DNA of 46,445 bases from Myxococcaceae bacterium (GTDB taxonomy: Bacteria > Myxococcota > Myxococcia > Myxococcales > Myxococcaceae). The translations under genes were made by a program, and so were the position numbers. The notes beneath the pieces were generated by a model, which worked only from the letters and a program-made list of their open reading frames with translations, did not search any database and had not been told where the DNA came from. Below, one piece after another: positions 9,666 through 17,462 of this stretch (the first letter of the stretch is position 1; each line of letters begins with the position of its first letter). The stretch lies in the NCBI GenBank assembly GCA_004173515.1, contig SECN01000047.1, forward strand, positions 1 to 46,445, read 5' to 3'.

Positions 9666-10316
9666 CTACAGGACGACCAGCAGGCCCAGCGACGCGGTGG
9701 GGTACACCGTGCGCAGTCCCAGGTTGCCCGTGCTCACCTGGAGCGTGCGCACGTCGGTGAAGGTGAAGCCCGGACCCGCGCGCGCCGACAGGCCCACGCG
9801 CCCGTCGCCCGGCCGCCACATCACGCCCAGCGTCGGCTCCAGGAACGCCGTCGTCGTGTACTCCTTGGTGTCCGGCGACGTGACGGTGGCCCGCGCGATG
9901 AACTCCTCGTAGCCCACCGACATCCCCACGAACGGCCGCACCGTGCCGTCCGCCAGGAAGGCCAGCGTGTAGCGGCCATCCACGCCCACGCCGAAGTTCA
10001 GCTTCACGTCGCCGCCCTGCACGCCGGTGAAGCGGGCCTTCGCGCCCAACGACCGGTTCCAGCCGCCCGCGCGCCCCATCAGGCCGAACGCCAGACGCGC
10101 GTCCTTCGAAGACGCCACCTCCGCCCGCACGCCGTACAGCGAACCGTCCAGCGCGGGTGGCTGCAACTCCAGCAGGAACGCCCCGCGCCGCTGCTGCTCC
10201 TGGCCCGTCGACGAGCGGCCCACGTCCTGCGCCAGCGCCGGCACCGACAGCAACGACACCCCCACCGCCACCGCCGCCTTCACCCACCGCATCGACCGCC
10301 TGGACTCGACTCGCAT
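9666..10316 (-). CDS. Exported outer-membrane beta-barrel-like protein
   Basis: A 216-residue protein with a clear Sec signal peptide (MRWVKAAVAVGVSLLSVPALA, cleavage before QD). The rest is alternating short strands rich in glycine and aromatic residues (LYGVRAEVASS, LNFGVGVDGRYTLAF, FVGMSVGYEEF, VGLSARAGPGFTFTD), ending in a hydrophobic strand LGLLVVL, as in small outer-membrane barrels. I do not recognise a specific family. ATG 10316 has GAAGGAG 7 nt upstream. The promoter region carries two copies of a palindromic motif shared with the divergent tetR gene, so this gene is the most likely target of that repressor. Confidence 0.7.
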   Translation of the reverse strand: MRVESRRSMRWVKAAVAVGVSLLSVPALAQDVGRSSTGQEQQRRGAFLLELQPPALDGSLYGVRAEVASSKDARLAFGLMGRAGGWNRSLGAKARFTGVQGGDVKLNFGVGVDGRYTLAFLADGTVRPFVGMSVGYEEFIARATVTSPDTKEYTTTAFLEPTLGVMWRPGDGRVGLSARAGPGFTFTDVRTLQVSTGNLGLRTVYPTASLGLLVVL

Positions 10317-10333
10317 GGACCGTCTCCTTCGGT

Positions 10334-10370
10334 TTAGCCGCACGACTAATTTAGTTACACGACTAACTAA
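10334..10370. promoter_or_regulatory. Tandem palindromic operator between the barrel gene and tetR
   Basis: Two 16-bp copies of TTAG-N8-CTAA lie 17 bp apart: TTAGCCGCACGACTAA (10334-10349) and TTAGTTACACGACTAA (10351-10366), identical at 13 of 16 positions. The second extends to a perfect 7-bp inverted repeat, TTAGTTA (10351-10357) and TAACTAA (10364-10370). A further perfect palindrome, ACTAA-T-TTAGT, spans the joint at 10345-10355. The array lies 18-54 nt before the barrel start, over its expected promoter, and is AT-rich in a ~70% GC context. TetR-family repressors usually bind such elements as dimers. Confidence 0.7.
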
Positions 10371-10414
10371 GACCGGCGACGCGGGATGTCAAGCCGCCGG
10401 CCGTTCGTCCGCGC

Positions 10415-10449
10415 TTGCGGGGTGGGAGGCCCTGCCCTATGGATTTGGG
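10415..10449 (+). promoter_or_regulatory. Probable leaderless sigma-70 promoter of tetR
   Basis: TTGCGG (10415-10420) and TATGGA (10438-10443) are spaced by 17 bp. The ATG of tetR begins 6 nt after the -10 element, so transcription would start at or next to the start codon. No Shine-Dalgarno is present. Confidence 0.5.
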
Positions 10450-11166
10450 ATGCCTCCCAACCGTCGCGGCAAGAAGGCCCAGCCTCCCGAAGCGGAGCCC
10501 GATGCCCGGGCCCGCCTCATCACCGCGGGCCGCCGCGTCCTGGCGGAGCGGGGCTACGACGCCACGACGGTGAAGGAGGTGGCGAAGGAAGCCGGGGTGA
10601 ACCAGGGACTGGTGCACTACTACTTCGGCAGCAAGGACGCGCTCTTGCTGGCCGTCACGCAGGAGGCCAGCCAGCAGTACATGACGGAGCTTCAGCGGCT
10701 GCGCGCGCAGACCCCGGTGGAGGCGCTGGCGGAGACCGCGTTCGCCTGGGGCGAGAAGCTGGCGACGGACGCGCCCGACAGCTGCCGGCTGCGCTACGAG
10801 CTGTTCGCGCTGGGCCTGCGAAACCGGGAGCTGACGCCCGCCGTCGCGGAGCTGCTGCGCCAGGGGGACACGGAGATCGCCCGCACCGTGGCGCACTATC
10901 GCGTTGGACGCGAGACGGCCCCCGCCGCCGAGGACTCGCACTACGCCATCATCATCAAGGCGTGCGTGGATGGGCTCGCGCTGCACCACCAGCTCGACAA
11001 GACCTTCGACCCGCTGCCGGTGTACGCGCTCCTGCGCCGCATCATCCTCGCGAGCATCGAACCATCGGCGGCGCCCCGTCCGCCCGCGCGCAAGCCCCGG
11101 GCACAGGGGCGGCGTGGCACGCCGTCACCGAGTGCGCGCCGGACTCCGCGGACGCCCCGCCGCTGA
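10450..11166 (+). CDS. TetR-family transcriptional repressor
   Basis: A 238-residue DNA-binding regulator. Residues 18-65 hold the TetR helix-turn-helix (RLITAGRRVLAERGYDATT, VKEVAKEAGVNQGLVHYYF, GSKDALL). The C-terminal ligand domain is all helical and divergent, as usual. The last ~35 residues form a Pro/Arg-rich basic tail (PRPPARKPRAQGRRG...), an uncommon addition. The start is ATG 10450, because the frame upstream is non-homologous and a promoter ends 6 nt before it. The repeated palindrome at 10334-10370, 80 nt upstream and next to the barrel gene, is the probable operator. The ligand is unknown. Confidence 0.85.
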   Translation: MPPNRRGKKAQPPEAEPDARARLITAGRRVLAERGYDATTVKEVAKEAGVNQGLVHYYFGSKDALLLAVTQEASQQYMTELQRLRAQTPVEALAETAFAWGEKLATDAPDSCRLRYELFALGLRNRELTPAVAELLRQGDTEIARTVAHYRVGRETAPAAEDSHYAIIIKACVDGLALHHQLDKTFDPLPVYALLRRIILASIEPSAAPRPPARKPRAQGRRGTPSPSARRTPRTPRR

Positions 11167-11201
11167 GCGCCGCTTCCCGGCGGTTCGCATCGCCGCCCTG
11201 A

Positions 11202-12158
11202 TCAGCGCGCACCCACCGACGGTGAGCGCCGCTTCCTGGCGGGCCTCACCACCTCACCGCTCAGCGCGAGCAGCTCCGCGCGCAGCCAGCGGCTCTTCGG
11301 GTCATCGTCCACCTGCCGGTGCCAGTACAGGTGCAGGTCCACGGGCGGCAGCGCCAGCGGCACGGAAAGCAGGTGGTTGCCGAGCCCCACGTTGAGCGCC
11401 TCCGCGTGGCGCCGGGGCATGGTGAGCAGCAGGTCCGAACCGGCGACGATGCGGCAGGCGGCCTCGTAGTGCTGGCAGCGCACGGCCACGTCGCGCTGGT
11501 GGCCCAGGCGGCCCAGCACCAGGTCCTCGAAGGGCAGGCCCGTCCGCCGGGAGGACACGGCGACGTGGCGCGCGGACAGGTACACGGTCGGGGACAGCTT
11601 GCGGCGCCGGGCCGCCACCACGCACAGCTCGTCCCGCAGGAGCACCGCGTGCCGCAGGTCCGGACCGGTGGGCTGCGCCACGTCGATGGCCAGGTCCAAC
11701 CGCCCCGACGCGAGGTCCCTCTCCAGCCGCGTGCGCTCCAACCGCACGCTGGTGACGCGGGCCTCGGGGGCCCGTCCGCGCAGGCGCTCCACCCACGCGG
11801 GCAGCAGCGACGGCTCCAGCACGTCGTTCATCGCCAGGGCCACGTGGAGCACGTCGCGCGCGGGCTCGAAGTGCCGGGTGCGGTGCACCGCCTGCTGGAG
11901 GAGCGCGAGCGCATCCTGGATGCCAGGGGCCAGTCGCTCGGCCAGCGCCGTGGGCGCGACACCCCTGCCCTCCCGGACGAAGAGCGGCTCTCCCAACTGT
12001 TCGCGCAGGCGGGCCAGCGCGTGGCTCACGGCGGAGGGGCTGATGAACAACACCTCCGCGGCGCGCGCCAGGTTGCGCTCGCGCAGCACCACGTCGAACA
12101 CGCGGAAGAGGTTGAGGTCCAGCGCCGGGCGGACCCCTGAATCCTGAACAGGGTTCAT
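11202..12158 (-). CDS. LysR-family transcriptional regulator
   Basis: 318 residues. The winged helix-turn-helix is at 14-72 (LNLFRVFDVVLRERNLARAAEVLFISPSAVSHALARLREQLGEPLFVREGRG), followed by a periplasmic-binding-protein-like effector domain (VLHVALAMNDVLEPSLLP, then RHAVLLRDELCVVAARR). The layout resembles the NodD/LeuO/SyrM-like branch. The start ATG 12158 is divergent from the acyl-CoA dehydrogenase operon, with ~60 bp between starts. By family rule it probably controls that operon and itself. The inducer cannot be read from sequence, but an acyl-CoA or hydroxy acid would suit the neighbours. Confidence 0.87.
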   Translation of the reverse strand: MNPVQDSGVRPALDLNLFRVFDVVLRERNLARAAEVLFISPSAVSHALARLREQLGEPLFVREGRGVAPTALAERLAPGIQDALALLQQAVHRTRHFEPARDVLHVALAMNDVLEPSLLPAWVERLRGRAPEARVTSVRLERTRLERDLASGRLDLAIDVAQPTGPDLRHAVLLRDELCVVAARRRKLSPTVYLSARHVAVSSRRTGLPFEDLVLGRLGHQRDVAVRCQHYEAACRIVAGSDLLLTMPRRHAEALNVGLGNHLLSVPLALPPVDLHLYWHRQVDDDPKSRWLRAELLALSGEVVRPARKRRSPSVGAR

Positions 12159-12218
12159 GAGGACACATGACCAACATTCAGTGGCTTCATCAACCCGGCG
12201 GGGCGCAGGATGCCCCAC

Positions 12219-13457
12219 ATGGACTTCCAGCCCTCCGCCAGGACGACCGAATACCTGGAGCGCGTGAAGCGCTTCATGCGCGAACACATCGAGCCAGCGG
12301 AGGGCGCCTACATGCAGGCCCTGCACGCGATGGAGGCCGGCGGGGACTGGCGCCAGTGGAAGGTGCCGCCCGTGATGGTGGAGCTCAAGGCCCGCGCCAG
12401 GGCCGAAGGGCTGTGGAACCTCTTCCTCCCGGACGCGAAGCTGGGCGCGGGGCTGAGCACGCTGGAGTACGCGCTGCTCGCGGAGCAGACGGGCCGCAGC
12501 CTGATGGCGCCGGAGGTCTTCAATTGCAGCGCTCCGGACACCGGCAACATGGAGGTGCTCTGGCGCTACGGCTCCCCCGAACAGCAGGAGCAGTGGCTCA
12601 AGCCGCTGCTCGCGGGCGACATCCGCTCCGTGTTCTGCATGACCGAGCCGGACGCCGCGTCGTCGGACGCCACCAACATGCAGGCCACCGCCGCGCTGGA
12701 TGGCGACGACGTGGTGCTCAACGGCAAGAAGTGGTGGTCCAGCGGCCTGGGACACCCCAACGCGAAGGTGGCCATCTTCATGGGCCGCACGCCGGAGACG
12801 GGCGCGGACCGCCACCACCAGCACTCCATGGTGCTCGTTCCCCTGGATGCGCCGGGCGTGGAGATCGTCCGCATGCTGCCGGTGTACGGCGACCATGACG
12901 CCCCGCACGGCCACGGCGAGGTGCACTTCCACGACGTGCGGCTGCCGAAGTCCGCCCTCATCTCCGGGCCGGGCATGGGCTTTGAAATCGCGCAGGGTCG
13001 CCTGGGCCCGGGCCGCATCCACCACTGCATGCGCTGCATTGGCGCGGCGGAGCGGGCGCTGGAGTTGATGGTCGACCGGGGCATGGGCCGCAGCGCGTTC
13101 GGCAAGCCGCTGCTCAACCTGGGCGGCAACCGCGAGCGCGTGGCGGAGGCGCGCATCGCCATCGACCAGGCCCGCCTGCTCACGCTGTACGCGGCGTGGA
13201 AGCTGGACGAAGTGGGCGCGATGGGGGCGATGACGGAGATTTCGGCCATCAAGGTCGTGGCGCCCAACGTGCTCCAGAAGGTGGTGGACGACGCCATCCA
13301 ACTGCACGGCGGCGCGGGTGTGTCGCGCGACACGCCGCTGGCGGGCTTCTTCGCCCAGGCGCGCAGCCTGCGCATCGCGGACGGCCCGGATGAAGTGCAC
13401 AAGGGCGTCATCACCCGCATCGAGCTCGCGAAGCGCGGCTTCTCCCGGGGGAGCTGA
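12219..13457 (+). CDS. Acyl-CoA dehydrogenase (ACAD11/LvaC-like)
   Basis: A 412-residue FAD flavoprotein. The N-terminal helical domain starts ARTTEYLERVKRFMREHIEPAE, the FAD/substrate middle domain has FCMTEPDAASSDATN and WWSSGLGHPNAK, and the C-terminal part has IQLHGGAGVSRDTPLAGFFAQARSLRIADGPDEVH. It lies directly before an APH-family kinase (2 nt gap) and a histidine phosphatase. The same kinase and dehydrogenase types are fused in animal ACAD10/11 and are separate as LvaA and LvaC in Pseudomonas levulinate catabolism, where a 4-hydroxyacyl-CoA is phosphorylated and phosphate then eliminated. I infer that chemistry here. Start ATG 12219 has CAGGA 8 nt upstream; ATG 12210 is the alternative. 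Confidence 0.88.
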   Translation: MDFQPSARTTEYLERVKRFMREHIEPAEGAYMQALHAMEAGGDWRQWKVPPVMVELKARARAEGLWNLFLPDAKLGAGLSTLEYALLAEQTGRSLMAPEVFNCSAPDTGNMEVLWRYGSPEQQEQWLKPLLAGDIRSVFCMTEPDAASSDATNMQATAALDGDDVVLNGKKWWSSGLGHPNAKVAIFMGRTPETGADRHHQHSMVLVPLDAPGVEIVRMLPVYGDHDAPHGHGEVHFHDVRLPKSALISGPGMGFEIAQGRLGPGRIHHCMRCIGAAERALELMVDRGMGRSAFGKPLLNLGGNRERVAEARIAIDQARLLTLYAAWKLDEVGAMGAMTEISAIKVVAPNVLQKVVDDAIQLHGGAGVSRDTPLAGFFAQARSLRIADGPDEVHKGVITRIELAKRGFSRGS

Positions 13458-13459
13458 TC

Positions 13460-14533
13460 ATGGCGTCCTCCGTTCCCCTGGACGAAGGCAAGGCCGTGCG
13501 CTCCGGCGAGGCGCTGGACGTGCCCGCCGTGGACGCGTGGCTCAAGGCCCAGGTGCCCTCGCTCGTGGGCACGCCGGAGGTCACCCAGTACACGGGCGGC
13601 GCGTCCAACTGGACCTACCGCCTGAAGTACGAGAACCGCGACCTCATCCTGCGCAGGCCGCCGTCCGGCACCAAGGCGAAGTCCGCGCACGACATGTCGC
13701 GCGAGTACACGGTGCAGCAGGCGCTCAAGCCCGCGTACCCGGTGGTGCCCACGATGGTGGGGCTGTGCCAGGACCCGGCCGTGCTGGGCGCGGAGTTCTA
13801 CGTGATGGAGCGCATCCCCGGCCTCATCCCGCGCAAGCACCTGCCCCGGGGCCTGAACCTGGACAAGGCCCAGACGCGCCAGTTGTGCCTCAACGTCATC
13901 GACAAGCTCATCGCGCTGCACGGCGTGGATGCTCAGGCCGCGGGGCTCACGTCGCTGGGCAAGGGACCGGGCTATCCGCAGCGACAGATTGCCGGCTGGT
14001 CCGACCGCTACGAGAAGGCGCGCACCTGGAACGTGCCCCGGATGAAGTACGTGCGCGACTGGCTGGCGGCGAACGTGCCGCAGGACATCGCCACGTGCGT
14101 CATCCACAACGACTGGCGCTTCGACAACGTGGTGCTCAGCCCGGAGAACCCCACGGAGGTCATCGGGGTGCTGGACTGGGAGATGGCCACGCTGGGCGAC
14201 CCGCTGATGGACCTGGGCAACACACTGGCCTACTGGGTCCACGCGGATGACAACCTGTTCCTGCGCACCACACGCCGGCAGCCCACCGACCTGCCCGGCA
14301 TGCTGCGGCGCGAGGAGGTGGTGGCGTACTACCTGGAGAGGACCGGCCTGAAGCCCGCCAACTGGACCTTCTACGAGGTCTACGGCGTGTTCCGGCTCGC
14401 GGTCATCGTCCAGCAGATCTACTACCGCTATCACCACAAGCAGACGCGCAACCCGGCGTTCAAGAACTACTGGCTCATCGCGAACTACCTCGCGTTCCGC
14501 TGCCGGCAGCTCATCAAGAAGGCGGGGGGCTGA
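13460..14533 (+). CDS. APH-family kinase (ACAD10/11 N-domain or LvaA-like)
   Basis: A 357-residue soluble kinase of the aminoglycoside phosphotransferase fold. The ATP lobe has TGGASNWTYRLKY and LILRRPP. The catalytic loop is VIHNDWRFDNVVL (Asp base, Asn metal ligand), and the metal-binding aspartate is in GVLDWEMATLGDPLMDLG. This branch is not antibiotic resistance: its close context is acyl-CoA metabolism, where homologues phosphorylate 4-hydroxyacyl-CoA. The start is 2 nt after the acyl-CoA dehydrogenase stop, and the 3' end overlaps the next start by 1 nt (TGATG), so the three genes form one tightly coupled operon. Confidence 0.85.
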   Translation: MASSVPLDEGKAVRSGEALDVPAVDAWLKAQVPSLVGTPEVTQYTGGASNWTYRLKYENRDLILRRPPSGTKAKSAHDMSREYTVQQALKPAYPVVPTMVGLCQDPAVLGAEFYVMERIPGLIPRKHLPRGLNLDKAQTRQLCLNVIDKLIALHGVDAQAAGLTSLGKGPGYPQRQIAGWSDRYEKARTWNVPRMKYVRDWLAANVPQDIATCVIHNDWRFDNVVLSPENPTEVIGVLDWEMATLGDPLMDLGNTLAYWVHADDNLFLRTTRRQPTDLPGMLRREEVVAYYLERTGLKPANWTFYEVYGVFRLAVIVQQIYYRYHHKQTRNPAFKNYWLIANYLAFRCRQLIKKAGG

Positions 14534-15225
14534 TGGGCGTCGTCTATCTGATCCGCCATGGCCAGGCGTCCTTCGGCGCGGCGGACTACGACAAGCTGTC
14601 GGACGTGGGCCAGGAGCAGGCGCGCGTGCTGGGGACGGCCCTGCGCTCGCGGCGGCTGAACGTGGACGCGGTGGTCACGGGCACGATGCTGCGCCACCGC
14701 GAGACCGCGGACGGGTGCCTCCAGATGTTCGGACAGCCGCTGGAGCCCCGGCGCGTGGCGGGCTTCAACGAGTTCGACCACGAGGAGGTCGTGGAGCGCC
14801 ACACGCCGCGCTACGCGGACCGCGCGGTGCTGCGCGAGGAGATGGTCGCCGCGAAGGATCCGCGCCGCGCCTACCAGGAGCTGTTCACCCAGTCCGTCGC
14901 GCGCTGGGTCGCGGGAGGGCATGACGGCGAGTACAAGGAGTCCTGGTCCGCCTTCAAGGTGCGCTGCCTGGAGGCGATGGACGCGCTCATCGCCTCGCTG
15001 GGGGCGTCGAAGACGGCGCTGGTGTTCACCTCCGGCGGTCCCATCACCGCCATCAGCCAGGACCTGCTGGGCATCCCGGACGCCCATGCGTTCCGGACGA
15101 ACTGGACGCTCGCCAACTGTGGAATCACCAAGGTGATCTACAGCGAGCGGGGCCGCTACCTGTCCACCCTCAACGAGCACGGCCACTTCGAGGGCGCGCA
15201 CCGGGCGCTCATCACCTACCGCTGA
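14533..15225 (+). CDS. Histidine phosphatase family protein (phosphoglycerate-mutase-like)
   Basis: A 230-residue branch-1 histidine phosphatase. The phospho-histidine motif is at the N-terminus (VVYLIRHGQASFG, His9 in RHG), the second arginine is in VVTGTMLRHRETA, the acidic proton donor is in NEFDHEE, and the second catalytic histidine position is taken by LVFTSGGPITAI, where most members have a histidine (HGG or SHG). That last point may reduce or change activity. The gene is translationally coupled to the APH kinase. A phosphatase beside a hydroxyacyl-CoA kinase suggests removal of phosphate from a pathway by-product, but that is inference. Confidence 0.8.
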   Translation: MGVVYLIRHGQASFGAADYDKLSDVGQEQARVLGTALRSRRLNVDAVVTGTMLRHRETADGCLQMFGQPLEPRRVAGFNEFDHEEVVERHTPRYADRAVLREEMVAAKDPRRAYQELFTQSVARWVAGGHDGEYKESWSAFKVRCLEAMDALIASLGASKTALVFTSGGPITAISQDLLGIPDAHAFRTNWTLANCGITKVIYSERGRYLSTLNEHGHFEGAHRALITYR

Positions 15226-15240
15226 CGGGCGGGGCTCGCG

Positions 15241-15252
15241 TAGCGTGGGCCC
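15241..15252 (+). promoter_or_regulatory. -10 element for a probable leaderless pxpAB mRNA
   Basis: TAGCGT at 15241-15246 ends 6 nt before ATG 15253. No Shine-Dalgarno lies between, and no clear -35 was found. Confidence 0.4.
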
Positions 15253-16542
15253 ATGACGCGGTGCCTGCTCAACATCGACCTGGGGGAGCTGCCCGGGGAG
15301 GACGAACAGTTCTACGCGCTCGCCCACCTGGTGAACATCGCCTGCGGCGGGCACGCGGGCGATGCGGACTCCATGCGGCGGGCCCTGGAGCTGTGCGAGC
15401 GCCATGGCACCCTGGCGGGCGCGCATCCGTCCTTCGTGGACCGCGAGGGCTTCGGGCGCAAGGCCCTGGACGTGGCGCCGGAGGTGCTGCGCGCGCAGGT
15501 GGCGGAGCAGTGCGGGCGGTTGGTCGCGCTGGCCCGAGGGCTCGGGGTTCCAGTGCGGCATGCGAAGCCCCATGGCGCGCTGTACCACTCGGCCAACAAG
15601 TCCCCTGGGCTCGCACGGGCGGTGGTGGACGGCGTGGTGGAGGCGCTGGGAACGGACGTCACGTTCGTGGGTCCAGGCGCGGGCGCGTTGAGGGATGCGG
15701 CCCGGGCGGCGGGGCTTGGCTATGCGCGGGAGGGCTTCGCGGACCGGGGCACGCTTCCGGATGGTTCACTGATTCCACGCGGGCAACCCGGAGCGGTGCT
15801 GACGGACGTGGCGCGGGCCCGGGAGAACACGGTGCGGCTGGCCACCGGCGGCACGGTGGACACGCTGTGCGTGCACGGGGACACGCCAGGGGCGGTGGCG
15901 CTGGCCCGCGAGGTGCGCGCCATGCTGGACGCGCTGGAGCGTCCTCCGGAGCTTCTGGGGGACAGCGCGCTGCGGCTGGTGCTGCCGGATGCGGTGGACC
16001 GGCGACAGGCGCGCGAGGCCCTGTGCGCGCTGCCAGGGGTGCTCGACGCGGTCATCACCGAGTCCCATGCCTGCGTGTATTTCGATCCGGCGACTCCGCC
16101 CGAGGATCCCGCGCTCGTGCTGACGCGGCTTCGCGTGATGCCCGTGACTCCGGTGGAGCGGCCCCTGCTGCGGATCCGCGTGCGCTACGACGGCGAGGAC
16201 CTGCCGAAGGTGGCCGCGCACGCGGGCCTGTCGGTGGAGGAGGTGGTGCGCCGTCACACGGCCCGCGAGTACACGGTGCGCTGCGTGGGGTTCCTGCCGG
16301 GCTTCGCGTACCTGGGGGATGTGGATGCGGGCATCGCCTGTCCCCGGCTGGCCACGCCGCGCACGCGGGTGCCGGCGCTCGCGGTGGGCATCGCCGGGGA
16401 GCGCACGGGCGTGTATCCCTTCGCCTCGCCGGGAGGATGGAACCTGGTGGGCACGGCGCTGGACTTCACCGCGTTCGACCCGAAGCACGGCGCGGTGATG
16501 CAACTGGGTGACCGCGTGCGCTTCGAACGGGAGGACGCGTGA
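15253..16542 (+). CDS. 5-oxoprolinase subunits A and B fused (PxpA-PxpB)
   Basis: A 429-residue fusion. Residues 1-233 are LamB/YcsF (PxpA): LLNIDLGELPGED, VNIACGGHAGD, GAHPSFVDREGFGRK and HAKPHGALYH. Residues ~238-429 are KipI (PxpB): ACVYFDPAT, then YTVRCVGFLPGFAYLGDVD, CPRLATPR and GVYPFASPGGWNLVGTALDF. Together with PxpC downstream it should form the bacterial ATP-dependent 5-oxoprolinase, which opens pyroglutamate to glutamate. Subunits A and B are usually separate, and the more familiar fusion joins B and C. The frame is continuous through the join, with no stop or frameshift. Its stop overlaps the pxpC start (GTGA). Confidence 0.87.
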   Translation: MTRCLLNIDLGELPGEDEQFYALAHLVNIACGGHAGDADSMRRALELCERHGTLAGAHPSFVDREGFGRKALDVAPEVLRAQVAEQCGRLVALARGLGVPVRHAKPHGALYHSANKSPGLARAVVDGVVEALGTDVTFVGPGAGALRDAARAAGLGYAREGFADRGTLPDGSLIPRGQPGAVLTDVARARENTVRLATGGTVDTLCVHGDTPGAVALAREVRAMLDALERPPELLGDSALRLVLPDAVDRRQAREALCALPGVLDAVITESHACVYFDPATPPEDPALVLTRLRVMPVTPVERPLLRIRVRYDGEDLPKVAAHAGLSVEEVVRRHTAREYTVRCVGFLPGFAYLGDVDAGIACPRLATPRTRVPALAVGIAGERTGVYPFASPGGWNLVGTALDFTAFDPKHGAVMQLGDRVRFEREDA

Positions 16543-17426
16543 CGGCCTCCATGGAAGTCATCGGCCTGGGTGCGCCCGTGATGGTGCAGGACGGCGGCCG
16601 AGCGGGACACATGCACCACGGTGTCCCTCCGGGCGGCGCATGGGTTCCGGAGCTGCTCGTCGCCGCGAACCGCGCGGTGGGCAATGCCTGGAGCGCGGCG
16701 GCGCTGGAGGCCCATGGACGCCTGGAGCTTCGTGCACGGGGACGGGACGTGCGTGTGTCCGTGGATGGAGAAGCCGCGCGGCTCCTCGTGGACGGCGACA
16801 CGCTCACGGTGCCCGCGCCCACCCGGTATGCCGTGCGCTACGTCGCCGTGGACGGAGCCTTCGCGGTCCCCGAGGTCCTGGGCGGGCACGGCACATTGAG
16901 CGTGGCCCGATTGGGAGGCTGGGAGGGCCGCCCGCTGCGCAAGGGGGACCGACTCCCCTTGGGCCCACCGGTCCTGTCGGCGGTCTCCGCGCACGGGCGT
17001 TCCGAGGCGGACCTCCAGCGACTCGCGGAGGCCCTGGACCCCACCGCTCCCGTGCGGGTGCTGCCAGGCCCGGACGCCGCTCGCTTCGGCGACGCGGCCA
17101 TGGCGGTGCTCCTGGGCAGCACCTTCACCGTGTCCCCCTCCAGCGACCGCGTGGGACAGCGGCTGGACGGACCGCCCGTTCCCCACGGCGACGAAGGCAC
17201 GGGCACCTCGCGGCCCATGGTGCGCGGCGCCCTCCAGGTCACCCTGTCGGGAACACCCATCGTGCTGGGTCCGGACCATCCGACCACCGGGGGCTACCCG
17301 CTCATCGCTGTCGTCATCCGCGCGGACTGGGGCCGCCTGGGTGCCCGCCGGGCCGGGGCCCCCGTGCACTTCCAGGCAGTTTCCGTCGAGGAGGCCCGGA
17401 CAGCCTGGGGCCTTCGCCCGCCCTGA
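16539..17426 (+). CDS. pxpC: 5-oxoprolinase subunit C (PxpC, KipA-like)
   Basis: 295 residues of the KipA/allophanate-hydrolase subunit 2 family: VMVQDGGRAGHMHHGVPPGGAWVPELLVAAN at the start, VLPGPDAARFGDAA in the middle, and SSDRVGQRLDGPPVP with DHPTTGGYPLIAVVIRADWGRLGARRAG at the C-terminus. It is the partner of the fused PxpAB protein in the cytoplasmic 5-oxoprolinase that recycles pyroglutamate. The start codon is GTG 16539, overlapping the pxpAB TGA by two bases. ATG 16551 is a later alternative that would lose four residues. Nothing follows on this strand for ~37 nt. Confidence 0.9.
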   Translation: MTASMEVIGLGAPVMVQDGGRAGHMHHGVPPGGAWVPELLVAANRAVGNAWSAAALEAHGRLELRARGRDVRVSVDGEAARLLVDGDTLTVPAPTRYAVRYVAVDGAFAVPEVLGGHGTLSVARLGGWEGRPLRKGDRLPLGPPVLSAVSAHGRSEADLQRLAEALDPTAPVRVLPGPDAARFGDAAMAVLLGSTFTVSPSSDRVGQRLDGPPVPHGDEGTGTSRPMVRGALQVTLSGTPIVLGPDHPTTGGYPLIAVVIRADWGRLGARRAGAPVHFQAVSVEEARTAWGLRPP

Positions 17427-17462
17427 ACGCAACTTCGGGCGATTCCGGGGGATACTGGAAGC

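Noticed and set aside
13460..14533. An antibiotic-resistance aminoglycoside kinase
   Set aside because: The fold is shared, but the operon with an acyl-CoA dehydrogenase and the sequence type point to acyl-CoA chemistry.
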